Assembly: GCA_028532855.1 (NCBI GenBank)
Contig: JAQQAL010000040.1
Span: 1 to 64,000, forward strand
Reading direction: 5' to 3'
Origin: Candidatus Thalassospirochaeta sargassi
Lineage (GTDB): Bacteria; Spirochaetota; Spirochaetia; UBA9216
DNA: 64,000 nt
Every line of letters starts with the position of its first letter. Position 1 is the first letter of the stretch. The notes beneath the pieces are model-generated. The model was not told where the DNA came from, did no database searches, and worked only from the letters and a program-made list of their open reading frames with translations. The translations under genes were made by a program, and so were the position numbers. Below are positions 36,022-44,465 of this stretch, one piece after another.

Positions 36022-37311
36022 TTATAATTCCGATGCAGCCTTGTAGATCTTTGCATAAAGATCTTCAATGTTTTCGAGATCAACTGAAGAGAAGGCAACC
36101 CTGAGGAATTTATCCTGAATTGAGATAGTTCCAATTCCTTCCTCGTCAAGAAGCTTCTTTCTGAGTGCTTCGGAGGAACCTTTTTTCATCTTATAGCTCA
36201 TAAAGTAACCTGAATTGAATCCGAGGGGATCCAGGACGGGATCATCTTCATGTTCTGCAAGAATCTCCTTGATTTTCAGGTAACGTTCCTTTATTTCAAC
36301 CTCATATGCTTCTTTTTCACTATTGTAGTTCGGATCCTGCATTGCTTTCTGAAGCAGACTCTGAGCCGGTCTCGAGCAATTTGAGATAGAGGCCCTGATG
36401 GCTGCAGAGAGTTTTGTTTCAAGCACCTTGTATGCTTCCTCGCTCATGCCCTTTGAGCCGAATGTTACGAAACCTACACGGAATCCCCAGACAAAATGTT
36501 CTTTGGTTGTTCCGTCTACCTTTGCAGCAAGGATATTCTCGTGAGCGTCATAGAGCTCGTTAAACAGAGAGTGTTTGTATGTGTCCTCTTCGAAAAAGAG
36601 TCCAAAGTATGCATCATCGGTTACGACAAGAAGTTTATAGCCTTCATCGGCAACAGCTACAAGGGCTTCTTTCAGTGCTGCAGCTTCTGTTTTTGTCGGT
36701 GAGTAGCCTGTGGGGTTGTTCGGAAAGTTCACGATTACAACGGCTTTCTTGTTTACAGCTGTTTTTTTGATTGTTTCAATAAAACCGTCAACATTAAGAC
36801 CTTTGCTTTCCGTATAGAAAGGAAAGGCGGCTATGGATGCTTTTTGTCTTTCCTCAATCATCAGTCGGTAATTGCCCCAGAACATATCGGGAACTACTAC
36901 AGAGTTTCCTTCGTCTACAAAGAGCTCCATGAGCAGTGATATACCGTGTGTAAGGCCGGATGTAACAATCGGAGTAGATATCTTAGACGGATCCACAGCG
37001 GGATTCTTTTTTACTATATCTTTCTTCCATAGTTTTACCAGGGCAGGATCTCCGCCGGTAGGTGCATAGGTTACCGCCTCAGCAGGTTTCAGTTCAGGAA
37101 TAAGCTTTTTCAGTGAGTTGAGCTCAATGGCCTGTCCTTTACTTATCGCCATACCGACGGTGGCATTATAATTATTGGCCTTTTGTTTGGCTTCGGCCGA
37201 TTGTAATACTATACCCTTCGGGAAGTACATTCGCCTGCCGAAATCCGACAGCAGCTCGAAAGCTGTGCCTCCGGAAATTACATCATTTAATTCTGTGGCT
37301 AACTTGTTCAT
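36022..37311 (-). CDS. Class I/II PLP-dependent aminotransferase
   Basis: A 429-aa fold-type I aminotransferase. The usual elements are present: YAPTGGDPALVKLW, VNFPNNPTGYSPTKTEA (the NPTG substrate motif), VTDDAYFGLFFEE, and the PLP-lysine region DGTTKEHFVWGFRVGF. The extended N-terminal region and the inserted FFEEDTYKHSLF segment set it apart from AspC; it may act on aspartate, aromatic or branched amino acids. Its leaderless-type promoter lies back to back with that of the VanZ gene, and a bidirectional terminator ends it. Confidence 0.85.
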   Translation of the reverse strand: MNKLATELNDVISGGTAFELLSDFGRRMYFPKGIVLQSAEAKQKANNYNATVGMAISKGQAIELNSLKKLIPELKPAEAVTYAPTGGDPALVKLWKKDIVKKNPAVDPSKISTPIVTSGLTHGISLLMELFVDEGNSVVVPDMFWGNYRLMIEERQKASIAAFPFYTESKGLNVDGFIETIKKTAVNKKAVVIVNFPNNPTGYSPTKTEAAALKEALVAVADEGYKLLVVTDDAYFGLFFEEDTYKHSLFNELYDAHENILAAKVDGTTKEHFVWGFRVGFVTFGSKGMSEEAYKVLETKLSAAIRASISNCSRPAQSLLQKAMQDPNYNSEKEAYEVEIKERYLKIKEILAEHEDDPVLDPLGFNSGYFMSYKMKKGSSEALRKKLLDEEGIGTISIQDKFLRVAFSSVDLENIEDLYAKIYKAASEL

Positions 37312-37317
37312 CTGTAG

Positions 37318-37346
37318 AGAATAGCTTTCATGAGTGTATTTGTCAA
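37318..37346 (-). promoter_or_regulatory. Promoter of the aminotransferase gene, candidate leaderless
   Basis: Minus strand consensus -35 TTGACA (37341-37346), 17-base spacer, -10 TATTCT (37318-37323), 6 bases, then the ATG ending at 37311. No Shine-Dalgarno is present. Confidence 0.75.
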
Positions 37347-37362
37347 TAATTTGAATCGGTCA

Positions 37363-37391
37363 TTGACTGGGGTATGACTTTGCTCTATTCT
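37363..37391 (+). promoter_or_regulatory. Promoter of the VanZ gene, candidate leaderless
   Basis: -35 TTGACT (37363-37368), 17-base spacer, -10 TATTCT (37386-37391), 8 bases, then the ATG at 37400. No Shine-Dalgarno is present. The -10 box has the same sequence as that of the divergent aminotransferase promoter. Confidence 0.7.
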
Positions 37392-37399
37392 CCAACAGT

Positions 37400-37750
37400 A
37401 TGATTAAGAGGAAGACGGCTTTAATATTATTTTTAATTCTTCTCCTGGCGATGAGTATTCTGATGCTTGTGCCCTCCCCGCCGAAAATACCCTCAAATTT
37501 TAATATGATTGATAAGGTTGAGCATTTTGCGGCTTTTTTTGTACTGTCATTTCTATTGTCCATCGTTATGATGCGAAAAAACGGGTGTGTACTGCGAAGT
37601 TTTCTGCTGACTGCTGTAATTATGTCGCTTTATGGTCTGCTTATTGAGTATTTTCAGCAGTTTACCGGCAGAACTCCAGAACTTGCTGATCTTTTTGCCG
37701 ATATTGCCGGCTGTATAGCAGGCAGTCTTGTCGCCTTATTTTTTCTGTGA
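37400..37750 (+). CDS. VanZ family membrane protein
   Basis: A 116-aa protein with about four hydrophobic segments. The VanZ signature is clear: MIDKVEHFAAFFVLSFLL and then EYFQQFTGRTPELADLFADI followed by the GCIAGSLVA helix. The founding member gives low-level teicoplanin resistance, but most homologues have no known role. Its stop codon directly abuts the -35 box of the next gene. Confidence 0.88.
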   Translation: MIKRKTALILFLILLLAMSILMLVPSPPKIPSNFNMIDKVEHFAAFFVLSFLLSIVMMRKNGCVLRSFLLTAVIMSLYGLLIEYFQQFTGRTPELADLFADIAGCIAGSLVALFFL

Positions 37751-37779
37751 TTGACATGAGGGTATTTTTAAAATAACAT
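37751..37779 (+). promoter_or_regulatory. Promoter of the DUF5312-like gene
   Basis: Consensus -35 TTGACA (37751-37756) begins at the base after the VanZ stop codon. A 17-base spacer follows, then -10 TAACAT (37774-37779). The leader to the GTG at 37798 is about 12 bases and contains GAGGG, so this message has a Shine-Dalgarno. Confidence 0.6.
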
Positions 37780-37797
37780 TATCCCGAGGGTACTCTA

Positions 37798-39345
37798 GTG
37801 AGCAATTCTGAAGCTAAATCAGGCTTCTTGGACAAAATCTTTTCTATCCTTGGCAGGGCCTCGGATCCTGAGCGGGAAAAAAAACGGCAGCTTAAAGAAC
37901 TAAATAAGCAGCTGAGAAAACACAAATATAAATTCTACCGCCCGAAGCAGGAAGAAGCGCTTTCGGCGCTGGCTAAATTTTTTTATGAAATCTATTCCAT
38001 TGTCGGTCCGGCAAAGCTCCTGCTTGATCACGCAGAAGCATCGGTTGTCCTGAAGACAATTATTATTGAGAATACACTTACAGAAAAGCAGCTTGAAATG
38101 CGGGCTTCCTTTGAAGATTCCGAGATAAGGGCCGCTGTTGAGGAATCCGGTGGAAATGTGAAGTTTGTTACTGATTCGCTCAAGTCTGATCTTGTAAACT
38201 TCTTTTCCATTTTTGATACATCACGAGTACAATCGATTAACACGACATTTAATCTTATGTCGATATTCCTGGATTTCATCACATTCGACTATTATTTCTT
38301 TCTAAGGAAATTCGATTCAAGATTTCCAGAGAACGATTTTATGTATAACCCAAGGTTTGAGGATATAAATGGAGAATATATAGTTGAAGATCTTAAAGAT
38401 TTCCTTGTACTGATTCCATATCTTGAACTTGATTCACCCTGGGATAATCTTCTTGATGTGCTTTCTGCATACAAGGGTACTGACATCATGAACCGGAAAG
38501 ACTGGCAGAAACTGCTTCGTAAGATTCGTGATGTCAGACAGTCCAAGGTTCTTGAGCTGATGGTCAAGGTCCTTGATAAGGATCCCGGCTTTACATACAA
38601 GGTTCAGAGACCATCCAAGCGAATTGTTGAAGACTACCTTAACAAACTGAAGAGTCAGGTGGAGCTTTCTATACATAAGATCCTCAAGGAACAGCGCAAC
38701 GGAAAAATCGACAGCCTGGCAAAGAAGATCTTTGGTACCAATGCCGTCTCAAGAATGAAATATTATACTGAGAAAGCAAACCTCGCATTCGCAAAGAAGA
38801 TGCTCGGTGGATATATCTACATTGCACCGATGAATTATCTGAAAGCATTCCTTGTTGATTTCTGTAAAAAGGATATCAGGGAAATAAGCGATATTCTGCT
38901 GATAAGAGGCAAGTGGACTACAAATATCAGTTCGCAGCAGCTCTCGGAAGCCTTCTATGGCCTTATGGCGACATCGGAAGAGCTTATAACCTTCGATGAG
39001 AATCTCTCTGAAGAGGGTGATCGCGGTGCATTGATAAACAAGCTGGTCAAACGGCGAGATGCTGATAAATCGAATATCACACTTCTACGAAAAGAACTTA
39101 AGGAAGTAAATAACGAGGCTCTGAGGCTGATAAATGTTACAGGTAATCACCTTGTATCAATAGCAAAGAGCTTTAAGCTTGTTTATGAAGATTATCAGAA
39201 AAAACCACATGAACTGATTACCAACTGGAAAGAGATTGAAGGTTTAATAGATGGCGGTGTAGTCCCCAGAATGACTGAGATATACAAGAAATGCTATTAC
39301 TTTGTTCAGCTTCTGCAGTTCTACAATAAACAGTCAAAAAAATAA
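37798..39345 (+). CDS. Large conserved protein, DUF5312-like
   Basis: A 515-aa soluble, strongly helical protein rich in Lys, Glu and Phe, without signal peptide or membrane segment. I recognise the general type as a family found in spirochaetes (annotated as DUF5312 in treponemes), but I cannot confirm this without a search. No catalytic motif is visible. The start is a GTG with GAGGG 8 bases upstream. It is convergent with the fused permease gene, with the stops directly abutting. Confidence 0.6.
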   Translation: MSNSEAKSGFLDKIFSILGRASDPEREKKRQLKELNKQLRKHKYKFYRPKQEEALSALAKFFYEIYSIVGPAKLLLDHAEASVVLKTIIIENTLTEKQLEMRASFEDSEIRAAVEESGGNVKFVTDSLKSDLVNFFSIFDTSRVQSINTTFNLMSIFLDFITFDYYFFLRKFDSRFPENDFMYNPRFEDINGEYIVEDLKDFLVLIPYLELDSPWDNLLDVLSAYKGTDIMNRKDWQKLLRKIRDVRQSKVLELMVKVLDKDPGFTYKVQRPSKRIVEDYLNKLKSQVELSIHKILKEQRNGKIDSLAKKIFGTNAVSRMKYYTEKANLAFAKKMLGGYIYIAPMNYLKAFLVDFCKKDIREISDILLIRGKWTTNISSQQLSEAFYGLMATSEELITFDENLSEEGDRGALINKLVKRRDADKSNITLLRKELKEVNNEALRLINVTGNHLVSIAKSFKLVYEDYQKKPHELITNWKEIEGLIDGGVVPRMTEIYKKCYYFVQLLQFYNKQSKK

Positions 39346-41340
39346 TTATTCAGTAAAATCTGATAAGCGGGTGTGCCCAGCCGGTTTTATGAAACGTGAA
39401 AAAACAGCAGCAATAATAGCGCAATTAACTACTGAAGCCGCGGCAAAGATATTCCATTCGGGCGCCCCGGAAGCGATACTCCCTACAAAAGAATAGAGTT
39501 TGACACTGATTGTATAGAGGCTGTCGTCGTTGAGAAATAACAGCGGCGCCATAAAGCTGTTCCATGCACCGAGGACGGCTGTCATAACGGCCGTTGTCAG
39601 GACCGGCCGCGAGAGCGGGAGGACAATTCTTCCGAGCCATCCCAGCGGAGAGAGTCCTTCTACCAGGGCGATGTCGCGGAAGGATGCCGGCATCTGCTCA
39701 AGCCAGGCTGTGATTGTGAACATCGAGAATGGAATGCTGTGATATATCGATATGATTATAAGCGGAGTATAGGAGTTTACCATTCCTATGCGTTCGAATG
39801 ATGAGTACAGCGGAATCAGTGAATGCATTCCACCCGTGATGCTGAGTATCTGGATGAAGGTTAGCGCAGCGGCGGTTGCAACCCTGCCTTTACTGTTGAG
39901 CCAGGCAGCAGCGGGGAAGCAGACAAGGGGGACCAGTATGCCTGTAAGTCCCGCTACCAGGATGGTATTCCTGAAATATATCAGGATGTTCTCTTCAGTG
40001 AAGATAGCCCTGTAGCTTTGAAGCCCTGCGTAGGGTGGCAGGGGGGCATCAATAAAACAGGCGCTGACGCCCGAAAAACTCATCCAGAAAAGCAGGTACA
40101 CAATGGCCGCTGAAGACAGAACAAGGACTGCAACTGTAAACGTACTGAAACTGCTGTTCAGGCGTTCAATGAAGCCCGCGTTGAGTCCTCCCGTGCTGAT
40201 ATATTCTTTCTTTTCCCTGCAATAATAAAGGGTGAAAAGCGCTGGAAGTATGCCCGGAGAAAGGCCTGCAAGAAAACCCTGTGTTACAATGTTGAATATG
40301 ATTAAGCCGGCGTTTATCGCTATGGACAGCTTGAAGATTCGTCTGCTTTTAAGACCTGCAAGATAGACGGCTGCAGGTATCAGGCCGGCAGTCCATGAGA
40401 AAATGATCTGCAGTGCCGCGGTGATAAAAATCAGCAGCCTGCGTTTTTTCTCCAGGCTGTATTTTCTGTTTCCGGCAACCCGCCAAATCAGCATCAGTAA
40501 AATTACGATTGCAGCCATCATGACCGAGTATGCTGAGCTTATACCGTAATCATCCGTATTGCTGAAAACATCATAGAGAAAGGTGTCGATGGTGGTCGTT
40601 GCCCCTATTACATACCTGTTTGTTATGCCCGAAAGAAGCGGCGGACCGCCTGCCGTCATCAGGAACATCAGCGTAAACTCTTTAAAGGCCTTTATGAAAT
40701 TCAGGACCCCCATAACCGTCAGGGTGCCTTTAATCTGCGGCAGATAGATCTGCGCGGCAATAACACCCTTGTCAGCACCATCCAGAATAGCTGCCTCAAC
40801 TGTGCTTGACGGAATTTTTTTCAGGGCGCCGAGCAGTACGAATGCCGTCAGGGGAACCGTCATCCACAAATTGACTATGAGGCAGCTGATAAAACCCGCT
40901 GCCGGATCCAGCATAAGGTTGACCTGAATCCCGAAGAGGCTGGTCAGAATTGAACTTCCGCCGTTTCCGTGGATTAGCGCTCTCCAGAGCGGTACTGCTA
41001 TGTAGACAGGTATACCCCAGGGGATGAGCAGGGCGGCATACAGAAGCCCGGTCATTTTTTTTCTGCCCGAAAGGGCTACAGCGATTATGAAGCTGAATAA
41101 TAGACTAAGCAAGGTAGAGCTTACCGCCCAAACAGCTGTAATGTTCAGGCTGTAACTGAAGCCGGCGTCATCACCTAGATACCTGAAGTTATCCAGGCCT
41201 GCAAAACTGCGGATTCCGTATATGTCGTGAAAAAAGGATGTTGAAAGGGCTTCGAAAAAAGGAGATATCCCCGCCACAGCTATTACAAGCAGGGCGGGAA
41301 TTATAAAATAAATCTTTACATTAAAATTAGTCCTACTCAA
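39346..41340 (-). CDS. Fused MalF-MalG-type ABC sugar permease
   Basis: A 664-aa polypeptide containing both permease halves of a carbohydrate (CUT1-like) importer. The first half (about residues 1-290) has its ATPase-coupling EAA loop at 182-200 (EAAILDGADKGVIAAQIYL). About 100 residues with several extra membrane segments form a linker (about 300-400). The second half (about 400-664) has its EAA loop at 557-575 (IALVEGLSPLGWLGRIVLP). Normally these are two genes. It overlaps the repeat lipoprotein gene by 8 bases. No ATPase gene is in the operon, so a shared MsmX/UgpC-like ATPase must serve it (inference). Confidence 0.85.
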   Translation of the reverse strand: MSRTNFNVKIYFIIPALLVIAVAGISPFFEALSTSFFHDIYGIRSFAGLDNFRYLGDDAGFSYSLNITAVWAVSSTLLSLLFSFIIAVALSGRKKMTGLLYAALLIPWGIPVYIAVPLWRALIHGNGGSSILTSLFGIQVNLMLDPAAGFISCLIVNLWMTVPLTAFVLLGALKKIPSSTVEAAILDGADKGVIAAQIYLPQIKGTLTVMGVLNFIKAFKEFTLMFLMTAGGPPLLSGITNRYVIGATTTIDTFLYDVFSNTDDYGISSAYSVMMAAIVILLMLIWRVAGNRKYSLEKKRRLLIFITAALQIIFSWTAGLIPAAVYLAGLKSRRIFKLSIAINAGLIIFNIVTQGFLAGLSPGILPALFTLYYCREKKEYISTGGLNAGFIERLNSSFSTFTVAVLVLSSAAIVYLLFWMSFSGVSACFIDAPLPPYAGLQSYRAIFTEENILIYFRNTILVAGLTGILVPLVCFPAAAWLNSKGRVATAAALTFIQILSITGGMHSLIPLYSSFERIGMVNSYTPLIIISIYHSIPFSMFTITAWLEQMPASFRDIALVEGLSPLGWLGRIVLPLSRPVLTTAVMTAVLGAWNSFMAPLLFLNDDSLYTISVKLYSFVGSIASGAPEWNIFAAASVVNCAIIAAVFSRFIKPAGHTRLSDFTE

Positions 41341-42730
41341 GGCTTATCTTGGTAACATTACGGACATTTTTTATGCCGGCGGGAAGAAGTTCGGTGTCTT
41401 TGTCCCAGGCCACAACAAGGGGAAATTCATTTTCTTCAAGTTCCGAACCGTCGCCGTTGAACATTGCGATGATAACATCATCATTACCTTCAAGCTCAAC
41501 TGCATTCAGGCTTATAGAGAAGCCATCTGCGGCTTCGATTGTAACTGTTTCATAATCACTGTAGCGTTCAAGAAGCATATAGATAGGCATTCCCATATAG
41601 GGTTTAAGTTTGGTTTTCTTCTTGTTCCACATTTCAACTATGGTTCTTGAGTTTGTGACGCCGGACATGAGTGTCTGTGCATCCATAACCTCAGTTCCAG
41701 CTGTACTGATAATTTCAAGATCAAAATCCTTGAACTCAGTATCTTTAATAATGATCTTTTTAACCATCCGGGCTGAAACATGACCTGTAAAATTCGGATT
41801 CTCAGGTCCTACTTTTACAAGTCTGATGTAGCCGGGGTCTTCTGGCATATAGGCTCCATCCTCTTTGAAGGCAAGAATCCAGTCTCCGTCCGCATTATCA
41901 AGCAGCTGTTCGCCGCTGTAGTTCATTGCATAGCCGTCCATTGCCTCAATTGTAATCGACATATCCTTTGTCAGTCTTGTGTACTCATTAATGAGGTCTA
42001 CAATCTTTACCCCGGCCCATGTAAATTCAAAGGTATTGTTATAACTGTTTGTATAATTACCCTTATCTTCAATGTAGTAATCCAGTTCTTCAAGTTCACT
42101 AATCTTATATGCACCTGTTTTGGACCCGATTTCAAGCAGCAGTTCAAAATCATTGTTTTCAAGAGAGATTGCTTCGAGCGATGCCGAAATTTCAGCAAGG
42201 TTTTTAACCCAGAGCTGCCCAGAAACTTCACCACAGACCATCGGCATAATCTTTTCGTCATTCATATAATCTGCTATGTATAGTTCATTTATTGGATGAT
42301 CTGCAGTATTGATTGTTGCGGCGTAGCCGTCAGCGGCAGTTAAAGTTAGATCGTATCCGGCATTCCAGAGTTCTTCATCAAATGAATACGGCATTGTTGC
42401 GTCGGCATCATCGACCATTGCTACAAGTTTTACAAGGGGCATTGCTTTCAATGTAACCATCTCACCTTTACGTTCAAACTCATAGTCTCCGTAACCTGAT
42501 TCAGGATCACTCTTCCAGTCTTCAAAATTGCTTTCCCATACTTCGTCGGTTCGAACGCCGCTCACAGCAATCATCCAGCCTTCACCCTTCGGTGTCGCAT
42601 GGCTGGTGTCGTCGGCTGTTTCGGCGATAGGTGCATCGTTTGCACTGTTTGTACCTGTTGCACATCCTGCAAACAGCAGTACAATAGTCGCAAGCAGAAC
42701 GCTCAAAACAATTAGCAGTTTTTTCGTCAT
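41333..42730 (-). CDS. Lipoprotein with three SUOX-like repeats
   Basis: A 465-aa lipoprotein (lipobox LLFAGC). After a short linker it has three related units of about 110-135 residues, marked by TAADGYAATI (residue 131), EAMDGYAMNY (262) and EAADGFSISL (399). Each is preceded by a hydrophobic VKLVxMV/VKIVDLI/MLLERY helix and followed by a charged acidic strand and a WVKN/MVKK/NVTK segment. The pattern resembles the C-terminal half of sulfite-oxidase-type molybdopterin domains (DGY...L.G..L...PLRLV...VKxI.I), but no cofactor cysteine is seen. It sits between the binding protein and fused permease genes, so it probably assists ligand capture. GGAG precedes the ATG. Confidence 0.7.
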   Translation of the reverse strand: MTKKLLIVLSVLLATIVLLFAGCATGTNSANDAPIAETADDTSHATPKGEGWMIAVSGVRTDEVWESNFEDWKSDPESGYGDYEFERKGEMVTLKAMPLVKLVAMVDDADATMPYSFDEELWNAGYDLTLTAADGYAATINTADHPINELYIADYMNDEKIMPMVCGEVSGQLWVKNLAEISASLEAISLENNDFELLLEIGSKTGAYKISELEELDYYIEDKGNYTNSYNNTFEFTWAGVKIVDLINEYTRLTKDMSITIEAMDGYAMNYSGEQLLDNADGDWILAFKEDGAYMPEDPGYIRLVKVGPENPNFTGHVSARMVKKIIIKDTEFKDFDLEIISTAGTEVMDAQTLMSGVTNSRTIVEMWNKKKTKLKPYMGMPIYMLLERYSDYETVTIEAADGFSISLNAVELEGNDDVIIAMFNGDGSELEENEFPLVVAWDKDTELLPAGIKNVRNVTKISLE

Positions 42731-42740
42731 GTTCTCTCCT

Positions 42741-44231
42741 TTAATTTCTGTCTTCTAAATTTTTATTTACAAGTTCCTGCGTCTTTTCCAGGACCTGTTC
42801 AGCCGGCATTTTGCCGGAAATTGCAAACCTCAGCATCTTCCACATAGTGTTTTTGTATATGGAATATGCTTTATCAGTGGGTATTACCGTTCCCGCCTCA
42901 GAACTGATGAGCAATGTTTCATACCACTGATTATCTTCTGAAATTGCCGGCAGGGCGGTTTCAAGCGCGGGCAGTTTGGCTGTTGCAGAAGTGAAACGCT
43001 GCTGCACTCCCTGCCCGCAGAGGTACTCGATAAGCCTTCTTGCCCCGATTGTATTTTTTGATCGTTTGGAAATGGCAAAGGCTTTGAAGTCCAGCAGCGG
43101 AGAAACCCTGATTCCTGTATCCGGATTAATGGGCAGCGGCGCTGTATCGAAGGGAATTCCCAACTCAAGAAAATGCGGGATAGCATAGGATGCACTGATA
43201 ATTGATGCAACCTCACCGGATACAAACAGGGCTGTCATTGCATCACGCTCCATAGGCTGCATTAGGCCTTCCTTCTGGAGCTTTAGAACATACTCGAGTG
43301 CCTGAAGGGTTGGTTCGTCGTTAATGATTATTGAGCCGTCAGGTTCTACCAGGCTTTTCTTGCCGAAGGCAATTTGAAATGGGATTAAAAACGATGCCGA
43401 ATATGAATTCCATGCGGAAGGAATGAGTTTTGACTCTGCTGCTTTTCTGCATGTCTCCTCAAAATCCCGCAGGGACCAATTGACATCAGGTTTGCGGATG
43501 AGTTCAGGGTTGAAGAAGAGCATCTGGGTATCGTAGTAGAACGGAATTGCCCATACCCTGCCGTTGTGGCTGAAGGCCTCTCTCCCCTGCTGAACCATTC
43601 CTCCGGGAAACATGTAATCCAGACTTTGAATCGCTGATGAATTGGCAAGCCTGTCAATATAACTTGATTGTACCATTAAAATATCGGGCACATTGCCGCC
43701 TGCCTGGGTTACAGATACGAGTTTTGAATCAGGTTTTGGAACCTCGGTGACCTTAACCTCAATTCCATGCCTTAGGGACCAGCGGTTAATCTCATTCTTC
43801 AGAAGATCGATGCCCTCCCAGTTAATCCATATTTCAAGCGGGTCATCTTCCAGCTGCTCGCATTCAATATTTATTGATTTTATTCCGGTTATTGTCCGCG
43901 ATTTGTATAGCAGAGCCCATTCGTTGTCAATGTCAATAAGCTTAATTTTAGACAGCTCATCGGCTAGATCAGGATCACTGAAGCGCATTGAGGAGGGTGA
44001 ATCTCCAGTTTCAATCTCAATCCTCCAGGCTTCAAACATGGCTGGAAAAAGTTCATCAAGTGAAACCGTACCTACTGATTTCCCGATGTAAGTCGATTTC
44101 CACGACAATTCTGATAATTCGGAAGACGATAAGGTTTCCCATAATGTATTGTTAACTAAGAATGAGATTGCATGAAGGTTGACCGTTATTAATATCAATA
44201 CGGCTGATAACAGTCCTGTTTTTTTTAACAC
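42741..44231 (-). CDS. Extracellular solute-binding protein with extra N-terminal domain
   Basis: A 496-aa exported binding protein. The signal peptide lacks a lipobox cysteine (LILITVNLHAISF), so it is likely soluble or held by its uncleaved segment. Residues about 25-130 form an added domain whose pattern (VSLDELFPAMFEAWRIEIE ... ITGIKSINIE) looks like a worn copy of the repeat in the next gene. From about residue 130 it is a MalE/UgpB-type fold (PDILMVQSSYIDRLAN, GRVWAIPFYYDTQMLFFNPE). The start is a GTG with GGAAG about 8 bases upstream. It is the first gene of the ABC operon. Confidence 0.8.
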   Translation of the reverse strand: MLKKTGLLSAVLILITVNLHAISFLVNNTLWETLSSSELSELSWKSTYIGKSVGTVSLDELFPAMFEAWRIEIETGDSPSSMRFSDPDLADELSKIKLIDIDNEWALLYKSRTITGIKSINIECEQLEDDPLEIWINWEGIDLLKNEINRWSLRHGIEVKVTEVPKPDSKLVSVTQAGGNVPDILMVQSSYIDRLANSSAIQSLDYMFPGGMVQQGREAFSHNGRVWAIPFYYDTQMLFFNPELIRKPDVNWSLRDFEETCRKAAESKLIPSAWNSYSASFLIPFQIAFGKKSLVEPDGSIIINDEPTLQALEYVLKLQKEGLMQPMERDAMTALFVSGEVASIISASYAIPHFLELGIPFDTAPLPINPDTGIRVSPLLDFKAFAISKRSKNTIGARRLIEYLCGQGVQQRFTSATAKLPALETALPAISEDNQWYETLLISSEAGTVIPTDKAYSIYKNTMWKMLRFAISGKMPAEQVLEKTQELVNKNLEDRN

Positions 44232-44360
44232 GGAGCTTCCTTTCCAAGTACGGGAGGCGCTGCTGTTTCCGGCAGTGCCCGGCGATCTTAAACCATAGAA
44301 CGCAAAAAGAAATTATTGTTCCTGCAGGTGTTAAGATTCGGAAGTTAAAATATTCAGTGA
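44232..44360 (-). promoter_or_regulatory. Long structured leader of the fused-permease ABC operon
   Basis: About 120 untranslated bases lie between the predicted promoter and the GTG start, in a genome segment where most leaders are absent or short. Near its end is a C+G-rich stem region around CCGGGCACTGCCGG (44263-44276). It matches no riboswitch class that I know; it may be a regulatory leader or simply a long 5' UTR. Confidence 0.35.
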
Positions 44361-44389
44361 AGTTTAGATCCGGAATCATAAAAAATCAA
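44361..44389 (-). promoter_or_regulatory. Promoter of the fused-permease ABC operon
   Basis: Minus strand -35 TTGATT (44384-44389), 17-base spacer, -10 TAAACT (44361-44366). Confidence 0.45.
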
Positions 44390-44411
44390 GAGACTAAAAT
44401 CGGCGAGAGTT

Positions 44412-44444
44412 AAAAAAAAAGCGGAAGAAATGATTTTCCTCCGC
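44412..44444 (-). terminator. Rho-independent terminator of the acyl-CoA synthetase gene
   Basis: Minus-strand stem GCGGAGGAA/TTCTTCCGC (44421-44444) is followed by nine T residues (44412-44420), only 21 bases after the stop codon. Confidence 0.9.
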
Positions 44445-44465
44445 CGGTATGATTCGTGGTTTTGT

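Noticed and set aside
41780-42283. 167-aa plus-strand frame opposite the repeat lipoprotein
   Set aside because: Antisense shadow of a well-supported lipoprotein gene; Cys- and Ile-rich without domain or signals.
44232-44353. Known riboswitch classes in the long leader (cobalamin, TPP, ZTP, molybdenum cofactor, c-di-GMP)
   Set aside because: I looked for their conserved boxes and found only partial, uninformative matches; kept as an unclassified leader.
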